A stretch of 64,000 nt of DNA from Crambe crambe (lineage: Eukaryota; Porifera; Demospongiae; Poecilosclerida; Crambeidae). The stretch's first letter is position 1; each line of letters starts with the position of its first letter. The stretch is taken from the NCBI GenBank assembly GCA_963924555.1, contig OZ004593.1, positions 1,116,001-1,180,000 on the forward strand, read 5' to 3'. Both the position numbers and the translations under genes were made by a program. A model generated the notes under the pieces. It saw nothing but the letters and a program-made list of their open reading frames with translations, did no database searches and was not told the origin of the DNA. Positions 53,177 through 61,294 of this stretch are shown piece after piece.

Positions 53177-53177
<1 letters not shown>
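53080..53177 (+). pseudogene. Tigger-like transposase, N-terminal piece
   Basis: ATG at 53080 opens a basic stretch, MPKLKKKNATAKKSHNKENQ, ending in a PNRPA sequence. It is cut by 43 T, the tail of the LINE insertion. The frame resumes as QPKLRSWSNQSM at about 54180. A PNRPA-QPKLR junction reads naturally, so this is one exon split by insertion. Confidence 0.75.
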
Positions 53178-53223
<46 letters not shown>

Positions 53224-54178
53224 TGTAGCTAATGAAATTTTCATGTAGGACAATACAGTGTAGGAGATAAAACAGTGTAGAAGATGGATAAAACAGTGTA
53301 GAGGATTAAAAAACAAAAGTGAAAAAAGGGTCAACAATTCATGTGTTCAGTCTGTATATCCTGCTTCCGAGGATGCAAGGTCAACAGGATGGAGGGGATC
53401 TCTGGCTGCCCATCCAGCAGCTGAGCGGGCCCCTCTGATACACTGGATGGACGATCGTAGAAGGGCAAAGCTCAGCGAGCATCTCAGCCAGGCCATGGTG
53501 GAGCTGTACGTCTGATCTCTTTTCTGGGCAAGCATAGAGGCCAGCCTCTTATAGCACACTGTTGCTGCAGCTCCCATGCCTCCAGTCAGGGATAGTACTA
53601 AAGGTGTAAATGTGCCATGTTCTATCTCCCTCACCCGCTGGTCATAGGCCCGTTTTTTGAGATTTTCATGCTTTCGATAGCAAGAAGCAATGGGCTGGCT
53701 GTTTGACTGTGCGTGGGGGTTGAACACCCAGATGTCGAAAAATGCCTTCTCATGTCTACCTCCCCAGAATCCATTGGCGGCCACGTCCAACCTGGCATCA
53801 TCGGTGGCAATTGCAGACGCTTCATCAAGGGTCTCCCCAGACAGTGGTTGCAAATGTGGTTCAGTGCATACATCATGACAGACCTCTGACAGTAGTGTGG
53901 CCGTGAAGTCTCTCACTTCATGGGTGGGGAAGCCACCCTTGGGGCATGAAAGGGCATGTTGGATGGAGAACGACACACCACAAGCACAGTGAGTTGGAGT
54001 GTGAAGAGGAGACCAACCATATCTCAGAGCAAGGGCATCACGAAACGCACCCTTATGGAGGGAGAAACCAAGCTCCCTGATTGGGAGGGACGTTAGCCAG
54101 CTCGAGGCACCTCTTTCTTGGGCCAAGTCCATGGCCCGCTGCAGGGAACCTGGTAACAAGTTCTGGACAGCCGACGCA
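53178..54178 (-). mobile_element. 5'-truncated non-LTR retrotransposon (LINE) inside the Tigger-like element
   Basis: On the minus strand: ORF end, 126-bp 3'UTR (53221-53346), then a 43-base poly-A (T on the + strand, 53178-53220). The 5' end breaks within coding sequence at about 54178, where Tigger coding resumes. Polarity, tail and truncation fit target-primed reverse transcription. No clear target duplication is seen. Confidence 0.85.
53347..54178 (-). pseudogene. C-terminal part of a retrotransposon Pol-like protein
   Basis: About 270 residues starting inside the protein. They include SSWLTSLPI, SLHKGAFRDALALRYGW and a C-x-C...H-x-x-x-x-C segment (CACG...QHALSCPKGG) like the post-RT zinc knuckle of non-LTR retrotransposons, then a region with DARLDVAANGFW and FFDIWVFNP. 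I recall such tails from many invertebrate elements. The reverse-transcriptase domain itself is missing. The frame is open to its stop at 53347. Confidence 0.8.
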
Positions 54179-54180
54179 GC

Positions 54181-54677
54181 CTAAGCTTCGTAGCTGGTCG
54201 AACCAATCTATGTTGGGGGCCATGGAAGCGGGAGTGAACAGAGCTGCTTTGGAACACAGTGTTCCACGAACAACCTTAAAAGATAGGCTGTCTGGAAGAA
54301 TTATTCACGGCAGTAATATTGGCCCCAAACCGTACCTTACTCAAGATGAGGAAAAAGAACTTGCAAAGTTTCTTATCAACTGCTTCAAGATGGGTTATGG
54401 CAAAACAAGGGGGGAAGTTCTAAAAATTGTTGAGGCTGTCGTGAAAAAGAAGGGAAGAAAACATGAAGGCCCGATATCTCAGGGTTGGTGGTGTTGTTTT
54501 CATCACCGATGGCCTCAGTTGAGTCTACGTAGAGGAGATTCATTTTCCATTGCCCGTGAAAAAAAAAACAGAACAAGGACAAAGGAAAGGCATCAAAAAA
54601 GGTTTCTGGTGAGCATTCTGTACCTTCTTTATCTGGAAACAGGAGGAAGCTACCTGGAGAATTCACTGGATCTGTGA
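54181..54677 (+). pseudogene. Tigger/CENP-B-like transposase, HTH region
   Basis: AALEHSVPRTTLKDRLSGRI is a Psq-type helix-turn-helix. The CENP-B-type second HTH follows, with YLTQDEEKELAKFL, MGYGKTRGEVLKIV, GWWCCFHHRWPQLSLRRGDS. After SIAREKKN the frame leaves the family and stops, where the DDE endonuclease should begin. The coding part upstream of 54181 in this frame is antisense LINE sequence. Confidence 0.85.
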
Positions 54678-54679
54678 AG

Positions 54680-54916
54680 ACCTACCCTAAGAGGAAGAGA
54701 ATGGACCCTGAAAGCAACCAGGAGGCCAATGAAGATATTTGCTGTGTATATTTTGGGCTGTATAAAGATGATATTGATGAGTCTGGCTGCGTATTGGCTG
54801 ACCGTGAATGGATTCAGTGTAGCAGCAAAGATTGTGGTTTATGGAGCCATGTCTGTTGCCTGGAAGAAACAGATGGAGGCTACAATTGTGCAATCTGCCA
54901 AAACGTGTTTATCTAA
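54680..54916 (+). pseudogene. Tigger-like transposase, C-terminal PHD-like zinc finger
   Basis: About 80 residues with spaced Cys/His (ICC, GC, WIQCSSKDCGLWSHVCC, CAICQ) resemble a PHD finger, as found at the C-terminus of some Tigger-type transposases. The DDE domain expected between this and the HTH is deleted. 54917-55340 is element 3' sequence with GTCGACAA repeats. Confidence 0.7.
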
Positions 54917-55352
54917 TTTTGTGCTTGATAGTGTTATAGCTCTTGAATGCTCTATTCATAATTATTATATCAAATTTTGTAAGGGACAATGTGATATCAT
55001 TACAATAAAAGTGATAGAAATATTTATAGTATAAAAAGAACCCCTTAAGAATAGGCAACCAAAATATTAGGCAGTGGTCGACAATATAATAACTATCGTT
55101 AACGGGTGATCGACTTCAAGTACCGCGTACCGGTATACCGGTGCCGGTGGTCGACAATCCCGACCGGCCAAAGTAGTTTTCTTTCTAACGATCTTTTCCT
55201 ATGAAGATTAGCTTGTCAGCGGTCGACAAAAGATTTGGTGCGAGACCGTTAAATTATCTACAGGCTCGTTTTTGTTGCATCTTCGTACCTGCAACGGTAA
55301 GAAAGATACATAGCTCACAAATTAGGTGGTCGACAATTGAGGGCTTACGCTA

Positions 55353-55747
55353 GATGCATCAACACGAGGGGGTTTGCAGGTGCAAATATTCCCAATGATC
55401 TTCATATGGAGCACCTAAACAGGAGACTCAAAACAGTTTTAAGAAACTTAGGTGCTAACATAACCCCAGAAGCTGTCAAAAAAGCAGGGAAAAGTATTGG
55501 AACTGTTCAGCATGTATGTGAAGTATTTGAAATGCAGACATCAAAGTACCAATCATCACCCATACCCTGGCTTTGGAAAAGATTTTGACACAGTGTTAGA
55601 AGTCCTACAAGAACAAGAAGTTTTTATCACATGTTCTGAACGGGAGCATGCCTCTTTTAATTTCAAGTGTGGAATAATGCAACAATTACAAAAGAAAGCT
55701 CTTACTAAGAAAATTCAGACTAACATAGACCAAATAATGAATGTTTG
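55353..55747 (+). pseudogene. C-terminal piece of a transposon-associated protein (DUF6589-like?)
   Basis: Begins abruptly at the Tigger end and reads ARCINTRGFAGANIPNDLHMEHLNRRLK, LGANITPEAVKKAGKSIG. A frame change at about 55550 leads to the rest (GFGKDFDTVLEVLQEQ...KIQTNIDQIMNV). The MEHLNR...LGAN...RVGK/KAGK pattern is what I recall for DUF6589-type proteins expanded in sponges and cnidarians. It ends 40 bp before the RecQ-like C-terminus, which is on the other strand. Confidence 0.5.
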
Positions 55748-55787
55748 ATTCCATTTTTCTTGAATTTGATAGTGATAAAAATTTTTA

Positions 55788-56252
55788 TTAGGGAGAGGGA
55801 GGTGAAATAAGTATACAAGAATCACATGAACAATCTCTAGCACACACATCACAACATTTGCAACCACATACTGTAATATTCTTCTCAAAAAATTTGAGGA
55901 AACCTTCAAAAAGAAATCTTCGCCTACAAACTATTTTGTTAGATGCATATAGCTTCACTTCCTTAGTAGAATGCCTTCCTCCATGGCCTTCATATAGGAT
56001 AGCTTCTGCTTTTCCCCCATCCCGACCAGCTCTCCCAGATTCTTGGACATATTCTTCAAAATTCGACGGAAGACCCCAGTGGAAAATTCTCCTAATATCT
56101 GGAATATCTACGCCCAATCCAAATGCAGATGTTGCAATTATGAGACGGAGTTTGCTTCCACTAGTACAAAATGACAAAAGTATCTGCTCTTTCTTCTGGT
56201 TAGTCAGAACACGAGTATACATTTCTATCAACCGAAACTGTGAGACCCCTGT
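55788..56252 (-). pseudogene. RecQ-like helicase, C-terminal piece (motifs V-VI)
   Basis: Reads TGVSQFRLIEMYTRVLTN, then LIIATSAFGLGVDIPDIRRI (motif V), QESGRAGRDG (motif VI) and a Cys-rich end (CGCKCCDVCARDCSC) like a RecQ zinc-binding region. Homology begins at about 56252, where it abuts the end of the helicase's first exon on the opposite strand. See the inversion described for 56256-57083. Confidence 0.85.
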
Positions 56253-56255
56253 ATA

Positions 56256-57083
56256 TTTGACAAATTGAAGGGTAAGTACTTTCTGGCCTAGCTAACTAAA
56301 ATCTGTAGTTAGCTATACTAAAATGTTACAGTTTAGATCACCAATCAGTTAGTATTATTTTTATCACTATCATTATAGGCTCACCTGGAAGTATTATTGT
56401 TTGCATAAGTCCCTTAACATCACTTATGATGGACCAGTGTGCTAAATTTGCTTCCAAGGGCTTAACAGCTGAGTTTGTTGGTGAAGCACAAATCGATCAA
56501 AGTGTAGCAAGGAGAGTGTTGCAAGGAGAAGTACAGCTGTTATACATCAGTCCAGAAAATATGATCAGAAATGCTAGGTACCGTGATATGCTTTTGTCTC
56601 AAAGGTAAGGATATCTATCTATTTCTATACGTATTGGAAGTCTGTCTATTCCCTATAGGTACAAAGACAATCTTGTAGCTCTAGTTATCGATGAAGCCCA
56701 CTGTGTGAAAGTGTGGGGTGAACAGTTTAGGACAACTTTTTCCGAAATTGGTGACTTGCGGAGCATCATACCTGCTAATGTCAATATCATGGCACTTACG
56801 GCAACAGCAACTTGTGAAACCTTTCATATCGTCACCAGGAAGCTATCAATGAGTGATTCAGAACTTATTGCTTTGCCACCAAACCATGATAACATATTTT
56901 ATAGGGTTCATCCTAAGAATAATCTAGAAGAATTGAGTGCTTCACTCTCTGAAGAGTTTAGGCAGGGGGATGTATTGAAAACTTGTGTTTGTACGTAGAT
57001 ATAGTGATTGCTCAAATCTTTACTCGGCACTACAGCGAAGATTAGGCAGTATGTTTACAAATCCTCCTGGATATCCAAATGAG
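56256..57083 (+). pseudogene. RecQ-like helicase, middle piece in inverted orientation (motifs Ia-III)
   Basis: Exon end FDKLKG (56256-56271), intron 56272-56378 (GTAAGT...TATAG), exon with GSIIVCISPLTSLMMDQ and LLYISPENM (56379-56604), intron 56605-56658 (54 bp), exon with VALVIDEAHCV (motif II) and IMALTATAT (motif III). A frame change near 56990 leads to FVRRYSDCSNLYSALQRR and FTNPPGYPNE, ending at 57083. Both ends are cut in coding sequence. The missing neighbours lie on the minus strand at either side. Confidence 0.87.
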
Positions 57084-57239
57084 AGTTGCATATATAGCTG
57101 ATTTACCATAACCAGTTGGTAGTGATACAAATACATCATGTCCTTGAGTAAACGAGTGTATAGCATCCAGCTGCTTCTGCTTTAATTTATCAATTCCAAG
57201 CTGCTTGGCACTATCAGCTATCACTTGTTGAAGTTCCAT
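57084..57239 (-). pseudogene. RecQ-like helicase, N-terminal exon (motifs 0-I)
   Basis: ATG at 57239. Reads MELQQVIADSAKQLGIDKL, then LKQKQLDAIHSF (motif 0) and FVSLPTGYGKSAIYATL, containing Walker A. It stops matching a helicase at about 57084, where the inverted middle begins. Short single-domain RecQ-like helicases like this are common in sponge and cnidarian repeats. Confidence 0.85.
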
Positions 57240-57419
57240 ATTGACGAGTAATTCCACGCGCGCAATTATATGACGCTCTGTGACGCACTCAAATTATTAG
57301 CACGTTCTATTTTGCTGAGTGTGCAGAACGAAACGCTTATGCGAGTTTGACCAGACCCTTTCCCTTCCCTTGGGTTGGTAAAGGGTCGCCCCGCGAGACT
57401 ATATCCCAGATCACTTTTC

Positions 57420-57490
57420 TTCCCCGTCCCAAAAAAAAAAAAAAAGAAAAGAAAAGCTGGGCTGGCGACGCCAGACTAAGACCTGTTCGT
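57420..57490. repeat. A-rich tract and shared motif AAGCTGGGCTGGCGACG
   Basis: Fifteen A followed by GAAAAGAAAAGCTGGGCTGGCGACGCCAGACTAAGAC. The AAGCTGGGCTGGCGACG part is also inside the element at 27853-28289 (about 28018). 57240-57593 otherwise shows no gene. Confidence 0.55.
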
Positions 57491-57593
57491 GTCTGACTTA
57501 CCATTTTTATAAGAGGCATCAAAACGTTCAAAAGTTGCCACCCTCAATCATGCGTGTTCTAGGATCACCCGCCTTCCTAGACAAACGTCCAAT

Positions 57594-59792
57594 GATACAG
57601 TCTAATCGCCAGCGTCGGCGAGGCCCATAGGGCTAATACAACTTTAATTGCACAGACACGCACTTTTATCACTCACCAGTTTACGGAAGTATCCGGAGAG
57701 AGTGTTTGTGGTCAAATTCACTTCCTTTAGTTGTAGTGCCGAGATTTTCCCTTTACAGAAGGCATAAAGCTGCCTGTAGCTGCACCTTGCACGGTACTAA
57801 CTCCACTATAATTTTAATAGCAAATGCAGCTGCACGCGCGAAGCAGCTGCTACATTTTTGTGGTCTTTGATATTGTGATAATCAATCGTGTTGTGGGCTG
57901 TGACATTTGTATTTCACACTTCCTGCCACTACTTCGAAGGTATGTAGAGCTCCTCCTATTATAAGTGGCATGTTATGCGTAATAAAATTAACTGTCCATT
58001 AGTGCATGTCTGTAATACAGCCTTTGCTTTATAGAGCCTTTGAATGCTACTCATAGCTTGAAGCTATACTGTTCATTGAATATAATGGCCTACTGAATAA
58101 GAATGGTGTGTTGGTATTAGCTATTAGCTAGCAGTAGTCCATCCAAATCTTTTACTATAGCTATACACACACTATAGCAATGACAACCCTTGCCCATGGA
58201 CCATGTCACTCTGTAAGCAGTGATCATTCAGATACACACTTAAAAATATTGATTGACTATTAATCATCATGGGACACTTTCAGACATGGATACCTCTGCC
58301 AGGCTTCCATGAAGCAAATCAAAAGGAAAACCCTTAGCTAACATTAAAAATTTCCATCCTTGATGGCTGCCCAACCAAGCAGGTAGCTACGAACAGAAAC
58401 AATTTATTGTATTCAGAACTGTAAAAAACTGACATACAGCACCACCAATCTTTTAATACCCCAGGCCAACCCCAGATAAAGTTGATATTCTCTCTTGATA
58501 GGTACAGATGTGTATCACATACGTTTGATACTATTATGTTTCCTGGGAGTAAGATTTTCATCCTAAAGATGCTATAGGTTCCTGAATCAGAATGCCCTTA
58601 TCTCTCTTTGAACACTATCACAGAAGAGCTACTACCACACTTAATGTCTGTACTCCTTTTTCATGGGATCGAGAATACCAGTTTTCTCTCTACATTCTAT
58701 TATTTTTCTCCTTCATCAATAATGAAACACTGTGTGGTTCACTAGGACAAGTGACAGCAGATCCTGCCTCCCCTTCCCTCCAACTCGTTGGCTGTGGATA
58801 TTTTAGAGTATATTTATCATGATTTCAGCAATCTTCACCAATCACCCTCTTTTATTCAATGAAATCAGAGTCTCTCCATGACTTGCACTATCATCAGGAG
58901 AACAGTGTGGGAGTGAGCAGACATGACCATGCCCTCTACCGAAGCTCTAAAGCTCCACTGGAATCACTCCCTGTGTATTAGAGATGTGGCATCATGCAAC
59001 TTCCAACGACATTGATCTTCCAGGTAAGTTAGCTGTTTGAGAAATGTAATTAAGATTCAATTTCTAGCTCACTGACACACATACATTTACCTATATAGCT
59101 GGAAATGGTTGGATGGAAAAGTCCAAAGTGTCTTAGACGTTCCTGAAAACATGGCAAGAGTTCAGGATTTTGTTTTCAATGGGTGTGGCTGAAAATTGAC
59201 AAGCATACAAATGTGGACCAGGATGCAAGTGTGTCAACTGTTTAAATAGCTATAACAACAGTCTCAATCATCCTGAAGCAGTGATGGAGCTGTAAACATT
59301 GATGGACTTCAGAAACAGAACGAAGAATTGATAGGAGATAATACAGAGAGTGGTGAAGAACATGAACTAAATGAAAGACAAGATGAATGGGTGTGACATT
59401 TGCATTTTGCAATACTTACATCCACAAAATTGCTACTGTATATTATACAAGCAATACTACACAGGATCCAGCTAGAATCTGAAGTGTCCACTGCTAGGAA
59501 CGAAAATTCTAGCAAGAAACACTATGACGTGATGAAACTAGCCAAGCAACAGAGGCAACATATAGCTGAATTTTCTGCCTGTTTATAGCTTGCAACAATG
59601 TTTACTGTGCAGTAATACTTACCTAGGTTTCATCTTTAGCAGAAAGTGCTCTCCATATTGCTTCTTCGGCTTCTAAGAGGCAGTTACAGTCCATACAAAA
59701 CACCAGCACAATTTCTGTTTTTCGACTACAATTTATGACGTCATCGCTAATACGTGGTAATTAATTACGTCCACTGGCGATTAGACTGGATA
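57594..59792. mobile_element. 2.19-kb inverted-repeat DNA element with GATA target duplication
   Basis: CAGTCTAATCGCCAG (57598-57612) is the exact reverse complement of 59774-59788. GATA lies directly outside both ends (57594-57597, 59789-59792). The interior has a decayed gene at about 58925-59295 and otherwise no long frame. A 4-bp duplication and a CXC-type accessory protein bring Academ-like elements to mind, but no transposase is visible, so the family stays open. Confidence 0.8.
58925..59295 (+). pseudogene. Decayed CXC-type protein gene of the GATA element
   Basis: Pieces in order: MPSTEALKLHWNHSLCIRD, a 1-base shift, MWHHATSNDIDLPG, an apparent intron (GTAAGT at about 59023 to TATAG at about 59099), WKWLDGKVQSVLDVPENMARV, an in-frame stop after NGCG, a frame change, and KCGPGCKCVNCLNSYN ending TAA at 59295. 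The CGPGCKCVNC end and the preceding WD-like segment are what I recall from a repetitive sponge/cnidarian protein group. Certainly non-functional here. Confidence 0.6.
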
Positions 59793-60275
59793 CTACATTC
59801 CCGAAGTTAGAAACTGGTAAGATCAATCATTCAGCACCAAATAGATACAATTTTTATAAGCTATTACTAGAAATACTAGAGATAAACTGCTGAAGTCCAC
59901 AGATAACTCGATGCAATCTTTCCCACCGTAAATGGGCGTGTTCCGGTCTGCAATTAAACGCGTCAAAATTTATCCACTGGCGTTCCGCCTGAACAAGAAC
60001 TAAGGTAGGCTTTCTAGAGCTTATACGCTTGAAATATGAACTAACTAAGCAAATTACGCTAGCTTCGGTACCTTGTTGGTCTTCGCTGGTCTTAGTTGGC
60101 GCTCTGTAGCACCAGGGGGCGAGAAACTAGCTTCTCTGTGACTCTAGTTCGAAACCCCGCCTACTCAATTTTTAGTAGTGCGCGGGCGTGAACGGATTTA
60201 ATGTTTACGTTGCTTATTCAGCTTTTTCAAAACGCTAATGGACGCTACCTGGAGCTGTTCCTAGTGCCAGTCTAT
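59793..60275. other. Spacer, nothing recognised
   Basis: Mixed-composition sequence with GTAGCACCAGGGGGCGAG. No frame, repeat or RNA gene could be supported. Family flank resumes at about 60276. Confidence 0.5.
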
Positions 60276-60367
60276 AGCAGTTATCTATAGGAAAGCACAT
60301 ACCTTCTTTCATGCCTCAACGGATAACTGCCTATATCTTGTAGAAGTGCTGAACTGAGGTTTATCTA
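60276..60367. repeat. Conserved upstream inverted repeat, left arm lost
   Basis: GCAGTTATCTATAGGAAAGCACATACCTTCTTTCATGCCTCAACGGATAACTGC...GAAGTGCTGAACTGAGGTTTATCT. The inner arms are compensated (GCAGTTATC/GATAACTGC versus GGCGGTTATC/GATAACCGCC elsewhere). The outer left arm is missing. Confidence 0.7.
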
Positions 60368-60429
60368 TAACGTAACAGTTGATTGTTACAATATTAAATT
60401 GGGAAAGATAGATTTGATAGCTCTCTGCA

Positions 60430-60560
60430 TGAATCATTACTGCTCTGTTCTTTAAAGTCTAGTCCACAAGGGAGTGGAATATAGCTCCACTTTGGGGGGT
60501 GCAGGGGGGAAGCTTCCCCCCAAACCCTCAATTCCCCCCCCCCCCCCCCCCCCCTCCCCA
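60430..60560 (+). pseudogene. Decayed signal-peptide fragment with 21-C run
   Basis: ATGAATCATTACTGCTCTGTTCTTTAAAGTC..AAGGGAGTGGAATAT, then TTTGGGGGGTGCAGGGGGGAAGCTTCCCCCC and 21 C (60534-60554). Partner of 28985-29130. Confidence 0.75.
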
Positions 60561-61294
60561 AGGCTACTCCCTTTGGTTAATCTGGCATAGCAGCCCCAGG
60601 CACCTCCGGAACTCCATTTTATGTTCAGGTTCTACACTCTATACTGGATCATAAGAAGAATTTGTTAGGAATTAATTATCAGTGTGCACCATCAGCCAAT
60701 AGCTTTCTATGTTTATCATAATTATATCGCTGCTAGTCTATGAACTTTAGCCAAAATCCTGGGAAGTCAGTTTCCTATTCGATTGTTGCATGAATAGAGA
60801 TAGTTTACGTGAATTTGATAACAGACAGCCAATTCTTAAAATTATCATCTAGCTACCTGTGGGTATAGTTATACCTATCATCAGATCACTCTAGATCACT
60901 ATAGAGGTCGCTATAGCTATACAGCTAGCTAGCTACGGGTCTAGTCTCGCGCACGCGCCTCGGCTGTACTTCTTATGTATAGCGCCTGTGGTTATATAAA
61001 CTTCGTTCTCATTGAATGACGCTTGGTATTAGTGCTTCTACATGTCCGTTATACCACAGCTATCATAATTCTGCTTGGCTTTTCGCTATAATTATAGTTC
61101 ATACATTATCAATGATAACTGCATGGCTATACACTAAATGGCAATTACCTAATGAAGGTATATTATGGCTATACCAGTAATCAATAGTTAGCTAGTATTG
61201 AAGAAATTCTTCGATTATAGTTTTGATAACAGTCACTTTCATTTTTAAGATAGTTCCGAATGACTTAATCAGCTAGCTAGCTGACTTGATTGCT
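60561..61294. other. Upstream flank of the 61295 gene with gene debris
   Basis: Parallel to 29131-29828: trace C-terminus (TACACTCTATACTGGATC, 60632), decayed ectodomain fragment (61010-61110), then GTTTTGATAACAGTCACTTTCATTTTTAAGATAGTTCC and AATCAGCTAGCTAGCTGACTTGATTGCT before the ATG. That last ~90 bp is conserved in front of 29829, 38880, 50659 and 61295 and is the likely core promoter/5'UTR of this subgroup. Confidence 0.65.

Larger units (their letters stand above)
52953..55352. mobile_element. Tigger/pogo-like DNA transposon with inverted ends, internally deleted and interrupted
   Basis: GCGTAGGCCCTCAATTGTCAACC (from 52955) pairs with GGTCGACAATTGAGGGCTTACGC (to 55350), with TA at each edge, as expected for pogo/Tigger. 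GTCGAC motifs recur inside both ends. Transposase coding is in pieces: N-terminus at 53080, HTH region at 54187-54560, C-terminal zinc finger at 54680-54916. The catalytic DDE domain is missing. A LINE fragment sits inside on the opposite strand. Confidence 0.85.

Noticed and set aside
53178..53220. 43-T run as a terminator or assembly gap filler
   Set aside because: It is better explained as the poly-A tail of the minus-strand LINE, directly after its 3'UTR.
58592..58822. 76-codon frame inside the GATA element
   Set aside because: No recognisable motif, and the surrounding frames are decayed. Could be a remnant, but not supportable.
59309..59588. Acidic stretch (LQKQNEELIGDNTESGEEHE) after the CXC remnant
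   Set aside because: Possible last exon of the decayed gene, but frame and splice sites do not join convincingly.
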